NCBI GenBank assembly: GCA_002338895.1
Contig: DDJH01000239.1
Span: 8,547-13,814 of the forward strand
Direction of reading: 5' to 3'
Length of the DNA stretch: 5,268 nt
Source: Lentisphaeria bacterium UBA1829
GTDB lineage: Bacteria; Verrucomicrobiota; Lentisphaeria; Victivallales; UBA1829
How positions within the stretch are numbered: position 1 is the stretch's first letter; every line of letters starts with the position of its first letter. The notes under the pieces are model-generated. The model did no database searches and was not told the origin of the DNA. It worked only from the letters and a program-made list of their open reading frames with translations. Positions 1 to 5,268 of this stretch are shown here, one piece after another. The translations under genes were made by a program, and so were the position numbers.

Positions 1-465
1 CGCGATCCGTTTCCGCACCGAACGGTCCGATCCCCTGTCCCAGAGACGGTAGTCTATATGAACATTCGCATTGGTGGACAACAGCTTTTCCGAAAACTCA
101 AAAATCCTCTCCAGCTCGGAATCCGTCACACCGGAATGAAGCGAAATATTCAAGCGGCGATAGACCGGATCGTCCAGAATCCGTGCGTTCGGATGATCGA
201 AAAGAGTTCCGTTGGTCGTCATGCCGAGCGGCAGGTCCGCCTCCTTCGCGAAAGCCGTGATCCGTTCCAGATCCGGATGCAGAAATGCCTCTCCCAGAAT
301 GTGCAGATACGCGATCTCCGCCAGTTCCGCCACCTGAGGAGCCAGCTTCGAAAACAGGGCAGGATCCATAAATCCGGGCTCCCGGCTGCTGCCCCGGCAG
401 AACGCACAGTGCCGGTTGCACCGGTTCGTCAGTTCCAGATAGGCAGCACGAAATCGCTTCGGCAT
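1..465 (-). CDS. Radical SAM domain protein, 3' end beyond the window
   Basis: The 155 visible N-terminal residues open a radical SAM enzyme, a class that uses a [4Fe-4S] cluster to cleave S-adenosylmethionine and start radical chemistry. The CX3CX2C cluster motif is at C16, C20 and C23 in the context ELTNRCNRHCAFC. It is followed by GEAF at 58-61, matching the family's GEP-type SAM-binding strand, then TTNGTL at 83-88 and a LNISLHS strand at 105-111. This is the usual order of the first half of the radical SAM barrel. The ATG follows GGAGA at a spacing of 10 nt and lies one base after the stop of the upstream membrane-protein gene, so the two are probably translationally coupled. The C-terminal half is off the window, so a SPASM or other auxiliary cluster cannot be assessed. 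The fold and cofactor are well supported; the substrate is unknown. MoaA/PqqE-like and peptide-modifying enzymes are all possible relatives. Confidence 0.9.
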   Translation of the reverse strand, partial: MPKRFRAAYLELTNRCNRHCAFCRGSSREPGFMDPALFSKLAPQVAELAEIAYLHILGEAFLHPDLERITAFAKEADLPLGMTTNGTLFDHPNARILDDPVYRRLNISLHSGVTDSELERIFEFSEKLLSTNANVHIDYRLWDRGSDRSVRKRIA

Positions 466-466
466 G

Positions 467-1102
467 TCAGCGCGCTCTCCGCCGCAGAAGAGAGATCCCC
501 CCATAGGCGAGAAGAGCCAGGAAAAGCAGAAACAGCAGTTCCCCTGTCAGCAGAGCTCCTCTCCCCGTCGCATTCCCCAGCAGGGGGAGCAGGGAAAGCG
601 CAGTCCCTGTCGCCTCCAGAAGACAGAACCCTTTCAACGCCAGTTCCGGTTCCACCGGTTCAAACTTCCCCAGCCGGCCGCCCTGCGGAAGCCGGGGCGT
701 CAGAAGAAACAGCAGAGAGAGCAGCGCCAGCGTCACAAACAGCACAAACAGAACATTCATCCGGAACAGCAGCAGCGGAAACACCAGCAGCAGTGCCGCC
801 GAAGCCGGCAGCAGCATCACTCTCTCCGGCCGGTTCCGCAGCAGCCAGATGCTCTGAACAATCGGCACTCCGAGTCCCAGCGGGAAGAACAGCAGCATTC
901 GCACTCCGGAGGCCGAGCAGAGGAAATCCGCAGTCTCCTTCCATTCCATTCCTTCCAGACGCCGGCTGAACGCCAGTCCCGCCAGCGGAAGCAGAAGCGA
1001 AACGAGCAGCAGAATGAGTGCGGTCCGGACCGCCCGAACTGTATTGGACGCGGTCACCGTCTTATCTCGGTCTCGGCTGCATGGTGTGGAACGACGGCTC
1101 AT
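467..1102 (-). CDS. Polytopic membrane protein of unknown family
   Basis: This 211-residue protein is dominated by hydrophobic stretches at about 26-45, 68-88, 95-113, 115-135, 158-176 and 183-205, suggesting around six membrane spans. The N-terminus is basic and the C-terminus ends in an arginine-rich LLRRRAR, which would favour the cytoplasmic side. I recognise no catalytic or transport motif and no family. The first ATG (1102) overlaps the upstream gene by 41 bp and has GGAG about 10 nt ahead. An in-frame GTG at 1057-1055, five bases after that gene's stop, would remove 15 polar residues and leave every membrane span intact, so the start is uncertain. The stop is one base from the radical SAM start. 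The compact junctions on both sides imply co-transcription with both neighbours. The opposite strand is also open over much of this stretch, but those frames give low-complexity Gln/Arg/Ala/Pro-rich protein without domains. Confidence 0.75.
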   Translation of the reverse strand: MSRRSTPCSRDRDKTVTASNTVRAVRTALILLLVSLLLPLAGLAFSRRLEGMEWKETADFLCSASGVRMLLFFPLGLGVPIVQSIWLLRNRPERVMLLPASAALLLVFPLLLFRMNVLFVLFVTLALLSLLFLLTPRLPQGGRLGKFEPVEPELALKGFCLLEATGTALSLLPLLGNATGRGALLTGELLFLLFLALLAYGGISLLRRRAR

Positions 1103-1964
1103 CCGTCAGCGGCTCCATCGTCTCTTTGGGCGTGACAATGGTCTCCCCTTCCTCATTCTGGGGATCTTTCAGAGAAACGGTCTCATCCAGAATCGCCTCC
1201 TCCAGCTCCTTGCGGTTGAGAAGGTGTGCTTTGACCGGGTTCCAGCGGAAAAGATTCTTTTTCGGCGCCTCTCCGGAGACCACGATCTGTTTCCCGTCCA
1301 GCGGACTGGTCCAGATCAGGGAGATCTGAACTCCGGACGGCCTGGAGGATTTCCCTCCGCGAATATACTGCATCCATTTCTGGACCTGCGTGTCACGGTT
1401 TGCCGACTCCTCTTCCGGATGCTGAAACGCCGTAACCGCAACGCGGGGTTCGCTGAAACGGACCTGATTGATGTCCGCAACTTTCAGTTCCGGGAAAAAG
1501 TTTGCCAGGAAAACCGCCGCTTTGATCTTGGCGGCAGAAAACGCCGTGTTTTCCGGAACGAATTTCTTGTACACCATCTGAGTCGGGGTCCATCCGCGCT
1601 GGGTCCGTTCGCCCGCTCCGTCGACCACAACGGAAAAACCGGATTTCGGAAGGTGCCAGACATAGGCGGAGTGCATGAAATCGTAGTTGTTGTTCCGTTC
1701 GGGAGTCCAGTCGTCATAGCGGTTCGGTCCGCCCCCGAGAGAACTGAAACGCGGTGGCTGGAACGCAAAGATCCGGTCCGACATCAAAATCGGATCATTG
1801 TATCGGATATAGTTGCGGTCCGACTCCGGAAGATCCAGAGTCCGATCCAATGCATAGGAACGAGCCCGTTCCGCAGCCTCTGTTCGATAATCCAATGATC
1901 CGGCCGCCGCAAGCAGAAGCAGCAGAAGAAGAGGAAGGAGCGAAACAATTTTTCCGGAAACCAT
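1062..1964 (-). CDS. Exported or membrane-anchored protein of unknown function
   Basis: A 300-residue protein that I cannot assign to a family. Residues 7-22 form a leucine-rich hydrophobic core behind a lysine, followed by AAAGS. That fits a Sec signal peptide cleaved near 21-22, or an uncleaved N-terminal anchor. There is no cysteine anywhere, which excludes a lipoprotein and suits an extracytoplasmic location. The middle (about 80-245) is rich in aromatic and polar residues, with tryptophans at 86, 103, 125, 197, 218 and 241, and looks like a folded domain. The tail from about 252 is acidic and probably disordered. I prefer the ATG at 1964 because GAGGG sits about 5 nt upstream; the ATG at 1976 adds four residues but has no ribosome-binding site. 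The 3' end overlaps the membrane-protein gene, so this is probably the first gene of a three-gene operon. The protein's reality is supported by the signal sequence and its non-repetitive composition. Confidence 0.75.
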   Translation of the reverse strand: MVSGKIVSLLPLLLLLLLAAAGSLDYRTEAAERARSYALDRTLDLPESDRNYIRYNDPILMSDRIFAFQPPRFSSLGGGPNRYDDWTPERNNNYDFMHSAYVWHLPKSGFSVVVDGAGERTQRGWTPTQMVYKKFVPENTAFSAAKIKAAVFLANFFPELKVADINQVRFSEPRVAVTAFQHPEEESANRDTQVQKWMQYIRGGKSSRPSGVQISLIWTSPLDGKQIVVSGEAPKKNLFRWNPVKAHLLNRKELEEAILDETVSLKDPQNEEGETIVTPKETMEPLTDEPSFHTMQPRPR

Positions 1965-2004
1965 ATTTTCCCTCATTTTTTAACTGAAAATAAAGCAGAT
2001 CAAT

Positions 2005-2034
2005 ATAATATACTCCGCTTCCTGTGGTTTTAAA
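2005..2034 (-). promoter_or_regulatory. Possible promoter for the minus-strand three-gene run
   Basis: Read on the minus strand, TTTAAA (2034-2029) is followed by TATATT (2012-2007) at a 16-nt spacing, or by TATTAT (2010-2005) at 18 nt, in an AT-rich patch that stands out from the surrounding coding DNA. It lies about 40-70 nt ahead of the ATG at 1964. The -35 match is poor, so this is only a candidate, but it would let the trio be transcribed separately from the CBM9-like gene. Confidence 0.25.
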
Positions 2035-2054
2035 GCGATGCTTTCAAGAAATGT

Positions 2055-2669
2055 TCAGACTCGAAGGATATGCCACTGCTCCGGCGCGTGGAACGTCTCT
2101 CCGGAAAAGGCGACGGTCGATGAAATCTCCGGCTTCGGACAACCCGCGTTGTAATTATAGCGGCAGATTGCAAAGGCAAGTCCGTTCCGCTGTTCCTTTG
2201 TCAGTCCGATTCCCGCAAACGGAATTTCCAGTTCTCCGCTCCAGAAATTCCGGTCCGGTTCCGCGCATGTCGCAACCCGCAGTCCGGTTTCGCAGAGCTT
2301 CTCCTCAAACGTCTGTTCCGTGCGGCGGAGCGCGGAGGAAAGATGAAGCTGAAGTTTCCGCTTCTCCGGCGTCACATGAAATTCGAAGTAATCCTCATGG
2401 CCGGGAAGCTGGATGAAACATTCCATGACATCGCCGGTTTCCCAGGTCTTTTCATTGTCGTTCCGGGCACGGTTCCCGATATCGGAATCGCGGAAGAGTC
2501 CGAGAATATGGAGAGTGTCCTCTTCCACAAGAATGGTCGCCACACCATTTTCCTTCGGCGGCATTCCGTCCTGAAGACGGAAAAAGGTCAGGAGCTGCCC
2601 GGGGACACAGCTTGTCCCGCCCGGCAGAATACGTCCTGAATTCAGAACATCAATCAGTTTGTCCCGCAT
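2055..2669 (-). CDS. CBM9/DOMON-like domain protein
   Basis: A 204-residue single-domain protein resembling the carbohydrate-binding family 9 / DOMON-like beta-sandwich. The family pattern is visible in order: a strand followed by an RDSDI turn (LHILGLFRDSDI, 53-64), WETGDVMECFI at 76-86 (the W..GD.vE.fi signature), a DYFEFHVTPEKRKLQLHL strand pair at 93-110, FWSGELEIPFAGIG at 142-155 (the W..E..IPf signature), and LAFAICRYNYN at 164-174 leading to the FHAPEQWHILRV ending. There is no signal peptide or anchor, so it is probably cytoplasmic, which is unusual because most CBM9 modules sit in secreted enzymes. No catalytic domain is attached. The start is supported by GGAG with a 6-nt spacer. 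It is transcribed divergently from glmM; the next gene on the same strand starts 90 nt downstream. Family assignment is by pattern recognition, and ligand binding is an inference. Confidence 0.8.
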   Translation of the reverse strand: MRDKLIDVLNSGRILPGGTSCVPGQLLTFFRLQDGMPPKENGVATILVEEDTLHILGLFRDSDIGNRARNDNEKTWETGDVMECFIQLPGHEDYFEFHVTPEKRKLQLHLSSALRRTEQTFEEKLCETGLRVATCAEPDRNFWSGELEIPFAGIGLTKEQRNGLAFAICRYNYNAGCPKPEISSTVAFSGETFHAPEQWHILRV

Positions 2670-2751
2670 GGAGTTCTCCGTTCGATTCCCGGATCCGTTT
2701 CCGATCCGTCGTTTTTTTTTCCATTGATTCGGAAAATGTAACTCCTTTTTC

Positions 2752-2825
2752 CCGAATCCGCAAGAGGCGGAAAAGGTTTTTTCCCGTTTTTCCGCTTATT
2801 CCCCAATGATCCTGCGGATTGCCGG
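2752..2825. other. Nested inverted repeats in the divergent intergenic region
   Basis: The 276-nt gap between the CBM9-like gene and glmM contains two nested dyads. The outer pair is AATCCGCA (2755-2762) with TGCGGATT (2813-2820), extendable by CCG/CGG across a 2-nt bulge. The inner pair is GCGGAAAA (2767-2774) with TTTTCCGC (2788-2795). Together they could fold into a branched or stacked hairpin in RNA from either strand, or serve as a protein-binding region controlling both genes. The rest of the gap has T runs (2712-2720, 2835-2840, 2867-2873) and no gene that I can support. The role is unknown. Confidence 0.4.
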
Positions 2826-2864
2826 ATTGTAATCGTTTTTTGCGTAAAAATTTCCATGGCGTAT

Positions 2865-2893
2865 TTGTTTTTTGGGGCGGGGAGGAGTATCTT
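2865..2893 (+). promoter_or_regulatory. Possible glmM promoter
   Basis: TTGTTT (2865-2870) and TATCTT (2888-2893) are separated by 17 nt, the usual sigma-70 spacing, and would start transcription near 2900, about 45 nt ahead of the glmM ATG. An alternative pair is TTGCGT (2840-2845) with TATTTG (2862-2867) at 16 nt. Both match the consensus only partly, so neither is secure. Confidence 0.25.
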
Positions 2894-2945
2894 ACCATTC
2901 AGAAATTTCAATTCATTTTCATTCAGAAAGGACAAGATCCGAAAT

Positions 2946-4283
2946 ATGGGAAGATTATTTGGTACGGACGGAATCCGCGGAAAGGCGAATGAATACCCGA
3001 TCACTCCGGAAATCGCCCTGAAAGTGGGGAAGGCTGTCGCTCAGATCTATGCAAAAAACAGCGGGACGGCAAAGGCCGTGATCGGAAAAGATACCCGCGT
3101 TTCCGGCTATATGCTCGAAACGGCTCTCACAAGCGGAATGCTCAGCATGGGGATGGATGTCCTCGAAATCGGTCCGATGCCGACCCCGGCGGTGGCACAT
3201 CTGGTCCGGTCGATGGGCGCGGACTGCGGAATCATGATCACCGCCTCCCACAACCCCTCCGATGACAACGGAATCAAAATCTTCAGCGCGGACGGATTCA
3301 AACTCCCCGATGAAACCGAAGAGGAAATCGAAAAAATCATTCTCGGCGAAGTCCCCGAAATCACTCCCCGCCGCATCGGAAAGGCCTATCGGATCGAAGA
3401 TGCGAGAGGACGCTATATCGAATTTGCAAAAAGCTCCATTCAGAACCGCAGTCTGAAAGGAATCAAGGCGGTTCTCGACTGCGCGAACGGGGCGGCATAT
3501 TACATTGCTCCGCTGATTCTCAAGGAACTCGGGGTCGAGGTGCTGGCGATCTCCACGTCGCCGAACGGCTCCAACATCAACGAGAACTGCGGGGCAACGC
3601 ATCCGGAGGAGATGTGCCGCCTGGTGCGCGAGCATCACGCCGATGTCGGCATTTCGCTCGACGGGGATGCCGACCGCGTCATCTTCTCCGATGCCGAGGG
3701 ACATGTGGTCAACGGGGACCGCATCATCGGACTCTGCGCTCTGGATTACAAGGCGGAAGGAAAACTCACCTCCGATTCGATCGCCGTGACCAGCATGAGC
3801 AATATGGGACTCATCGCCGCAATGAAGAAAGCCGGTATTCGCGTGGAGATCACCGCGGTCGGGGACCGCTACGTGATCGAGAGAATGAAGGAGAAAGAGA
3901 TCAAACTCGGCGGGGAGCAGTCCGGCCATCTCATCTTCCTCGACTATGCGACCACCGGAGACGGCATCATCTCCGCTCTCCACGTGCTCAAACTGATGAA
4001 GGAGAAAAACATGACGCTCGCCGAAATGGCATCGTTCATGGAAGAGTATCCTCAGCATCTGGAGAGCATGAAAGTGCGGGAAAAAGTCCCGGTTGCCGAA
4101 ATTCCCGGTCTTTCCGATCTGATCGCCCGCGCCGAACAGGAGTTCGGAGAGGATGGGCGCGTCGTAATCCGCTATTCGGGAACGGAAAATAAAATCCGGG
4201 TTCTCGTGGAGTGCAAATCCGCCGAACTCGCCGACCGCTGGATCCGGACCCTTTGCAATCACATTCAAAAGGAGCTCTGCTGA
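2946..4283 (+). CDS. glmM: Phosphoglucosamine mutase
   Basis: GlmM isomerises glucosamine-6-phosphate to glucosamine-1-phosphate in the cytoplasm, on the route to UDP-GlcNAc for peptidoglycan and lipopolysaccharide. The 445-residue length is typical. All four signatures of the alpha-D-phosphohexomutase family are intact: the phosphoserine loop TASHNPSDDNG (99-109, catalytic S101), the Mg-binding loop DGDADR (239-244), the sugar-recognition loop GGEQSGH (322-328), and the phosphate-binding loop RYSGTENKIRV (409-419). The start MGRLFGTDGIRG is the canonical GlmM N-terminus, so I chose the ATG at 2946 over an in-frame ATG at 2856 that would add 30 atypical residues. The ribosome-binding site AAAGGA (2927-2932) is 13 nt from the ATG, rather far. 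S101 needs phosphorylation for activity in known members. The stop overlaps the next gene's ATG by one base. PMM/PGM paralogues are less likely given the GEQSGH form and the neighbouring acetyltransferase. Confidence 0.97.
   Translation: MGRLFGTDGIRGKANEYPITPEIALKVGKAVAQIYAKNSGTAKAVIGKDTRVSGYMLETALTSGMLSMGMDVLEIGPMPTPAVAHLVRSMGADCGIMITASHNPSDDNGIKIFSADGFKLPDETEEEIEKIILGEVPEITPRRIGKAYRIEDARGRYIEFAKSSIQNRSLKGIKAVLDCANGAAYYIAPLILKELGVEVLAISTSPNGSNINENCGATHPEEMCRLVREHHADVGISLDGDADRVIFSDAEGHVVNGDRIIGLCALDYKAEGKLTSDSIAVTSMSNMGLIAAMKKAGIRVEITAVGDRYVIERMKEKEIKLGGEQSGHLIFLDYATTGDGIISALHVLKLMKEKNMTLAEMASFMEEYPQHLESMKVREKVPVAEIPGLSDLIARAEQEFGEDGRVVIRYSGTENKIRVLVECKSAELADRWIRTLCNHIQKELC
4269..4274 (+). 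promoter_or_regulatory. Ribosome binding site deciding the start of the acetyltransferase gene
   Basis: AAGGAG lies inside the last codons of glmM, 8 nt before the ATG at 4283. It selects this start over an upstream in-frame ATG at 4211, whose extra 24 residues are basic, unlike the family, and encoded inside glmM. Confidence 0.75.
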
Positions 4284-5182
4284 TGCTGATTCAAATCCTC
4301 CGCAATGAAAACCGTGAGACCCTTGCCCCGCTCTGCTGTCACCGCTCGCTCGCGGAACTGGAGATGGCGGGAACCGATGTCAACGATGTGATCCTCTCCC
4401 GCTGGGAAGGGGCGGTCTGCGATTTCAACAGCTCCGATATGATTACGGCAACAATCGCATTCTGGCCCTCCAAAGCTCTTCTGGAACGTCTGGCCGCTCT
4501 TCCTGGGCCGTACATCCTTCAGGATGCGGAACAGCAGCCGCTTGCCTGGCGTTCTCCCACCGGCGAACTCCCCGCCGGTGCAATGACCATTCCGGCCGAT
4601 GAAGCCAGCTTCCGGATCCGCTATCCCTGGGATCTGCTCCGGGTTCATGAAGAGGTGCTTTCCGAAATCACCGAAAGCAAGATCTCCGGAACGGTACGGG
4701 AAGGGGCTCATATCGATGGAATCCTGATTCTCGGAGAGGGATCCGTGGTGCTTCCCGGAGTCTACATGGAAGGCGTGACCGTCATCGGGAAGAACTGCAA
4801 AATCGGACCGAACTGCTATTTCCGCGGCAATACATCACTGGGGGACAACTGCCATGTGGGACAGGCGGTCGAGGTCAAAAACTCGATCCTGATGAAAAAG
4901 GTTTCCGCCGGCCACCTCAGCTACATCGGAGACAGCATCGTCGGCTCATACACCAACTTCGGCGCCGGCACCATCACCTCCAACTTCCGCCACGACGGCA
5001 GGAACCATACAAGCAAAGTCTGCGGAAAACTCCTCGATACCGGACGACGCAAATTTGGATCCATCATCGGAGAAAACGTCCATACCGGCATCCACACCTC
5101 GATCTACCCGGGGCGCAAGATCTGGGCGGACCAGTGCACCATGCCGGGCGACATCGTGAAACACGACATCACCGGCCGCTGA
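4283..5182 (+). CDS. GlmU/ST0452-like left-handed beta-helix acetyltransferase without a nucleotidyltransferase domain
   Basis: A 299-residue protein, probably a glucosamine-1-phosphate N-acetyltransferase. Residues 134-290 form a hexapeptide-repeat left-handed beta-helix (for example VIGKNCKIGPNCYF, then the GNTSLGDNCHVG turn). The segment VEVKNS...GHLSYIGDSIVGS...NFGAGTITSNFRHDG (196-239) aligns by eye with the GlmU acetyltransferase site: K199, H211, Y214 and N234 match E. coli K351, H363, Y366 and N386. The LDTGRRKFGSIIGENVHTGI and SIYPGRKI endings (251-280) resemble archaeal bifunctional enzymes such as Sulfolobus ST0452 more than bacterial GlmU. The YPWDLL linker (114-119) is also typical of those enzymes. 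The preceding 110 residues are too short for a full nucleotidyltransferase domain and lack the LAAGxGTRM loop, though RETLAPLCCHRSLAEL (11-26) recalls the start of the bacterial NTP_transf_4 sugar nucleotidyltransferase family. The one-base overlap with glmM (TGATG) suggests coupled translation and consecutive steps. A different sugar-phosphate substrate remains possible. Confidence 0.85.
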   Translation: MLIQILRNENRETLAPLCCHRSLAELEMAGTDVNDVILSRWEGAVCDFNSSDMITATIAFWPSKALLERLAALPGPYILQDAEQQPLAWRSPTGELPAGAMTIPADEASFRIRYPWDLLRVHEEVLSEITESKISGTVREGAHIDGILILGEGSVVLPGVYMEGVTVIGKNCKIGPNCYFRGNTSLGDNCHVGQAVEVKNSILMKKVSAGHLSYIGDSIVGSYTNFGAGTITSNFRHDGRNHTSKVCGKLLDTGRRKFGSIIGENVHTGIHTSIYPGRKIWADQCTMPGDIVKHDITGR

Positions 5183-5216
5183 ACGAACTGCCACCCCACC
5201 CACCTGCAACAACAGT

Positions 5217-5246
5217 CCGGGGAAAATGCCATGGCATTTTCCCCGG
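5217..5246. repeat. Perfect 30-bp palindrome downstream of the glmM operon
   Basis: The arms CCGGGGAAAATGCC (5217-5230) and GGCATTTTCCCCGG (5233-5246) are exact reverse complements around a central AT, so all 30 bases are palindromic. It starts 34 nt after the last stop codon and could act as a transcription terminator or mRNA 3'-end stabiliser. It has no T run after it, so it is not a classical intrinsic terminator. A dispersed REP-like repeat is the main alternative. Confidence 0.7.
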
Positions 5247-5249
5247 GGT

Positions 5250-5268
5250 CAAGGACAAGGTGTCCTTG
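5250..5268. repeat. Second hairpin, ending at the window edge
   Basis: CAAGGACA (5250-5257) and TGTCCTTG (5261-5268) form a perfect 8-bp stem with an AGG loop, three bases after the 30-bp palindrome. The element may continue past the window, so its full extent and any following T run cannot be seen. Confidence 0.6.

Noticed and set aside
58..1135. Long plus-strand open frames opposite the radical SAM and membrane-protein genes
   Set aside because: The translations are low-complexity Gln/Arg/Ala/Pro/Ser-rich without domains, while the minus strand gives a clear radical SAM motif and regular membrane spans.
1014..1898. Plus-strand frame of 294 codons opposite the exported-protein gene
   Set aside because: It has no recognisable domain or good ribosome-binding site, and the minus-strand frame has a signal sequence, a ribosome-binding site and operon-like junctions.
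2016..2037. Possible terminator hairpin after the CBM9-like gene
   Set aside because: The CGCTT/AAGCG stem is only 5 bp with a 12-nt loop and no adjacent U run, too weak to call.
2676..2692. GTTCGATTC resembling a tRNA T-loop
   Set aside because: The flanking bases do not form the T-stem, and no acceptor, D or anticodon arm fits around it.
2692..2703. 12-mer GATCCGTTTCCG also present at 4-15
   Set aside because: The copy at 4-15 is inside the radical SAM coding sequence using common codons. Two copies of a short motif built from locally frequent words are likely chance.
2874..2887. G-rich tract as a possible G-quadruplex
   Set aside because: It has only two runs of four G and one GG pair nearby, not the four runs needed for a stable quadruplex.
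2955..4268. Long open frame antisense to glmM (437 codons)
   Set aside because: It lies wholly opposite a gene with every GlmM signature intact. Its translation is His/Asp-rich without domains, as expected from the antisense frame of a codon-biased gene.

Overview
The window reads as ordinary bacterial chromosome: dense, moderately GC-rich genes, Shine-Dalgarno starts, tight gene junctions, and a core cell-envelope enzyme. The mix of a lone cytoplasmic CBM9/DOMON-like protein, a GlmM and an unusual GlmU-like acetyltransferase fits a Lentisphaerota/PVC-type bacterium. That placement is an inference from domain content; no rRNA or other marker is present to test it.

Layout. The left 2.7 kb is coded on the minus strand. 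In transcription order it holds a CBM9-like protein (2669 to 2055), a 90-nt gap with a possible promoter, and then a compact three-gene run: an exported or membrane-anchored protein of unknown family (1964 to 1062), a polytopic membrane protein of unknown family (1102 to 467) and a radical SAM protein cut by the left window edge (465 to 1). The first two genes of the run overlap and the last two are one base apart, so they look like one translationally coupled operon. The right 2.3 kb is on the plus strand: glmM (2946-4283) and a left-handed beta-helix acetyltransferase (4283-5182) that overlap by one base.

Between the two blocks lies a 276-nt divergent intergenic region (2670-2945), more AT-rich than the genes, with homopolymer T runs, nested inverted repeats and an orphan purine-rich ribosome-binding-like stretch. 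After the last gene, the final 86 nt contain a perfect 30-bp palindrome and, four bases further on, a second hairpin that ends exactly at the window edge.

How the genes work together. GlmM converts glucosamine-6-phosphate to glucosamine-1-phosphate. The adjacent protein keeps the GlmU/ST0452-type acetyltransferase residues and probably acetylates that product to GlcNAc-1-phosphate. It lacks a recognisable nucleotidyltransferase domain, so the UTP-dependent step to UDP-GlcNAc must be done elsewhere. The minus-strand trio may be an uncharacterised membrane-associated module with a radical SAM enzyme; no substrate can be named from the sequence. I see no CRISPR array, tRNA, rRNA, transposase or phage gene.
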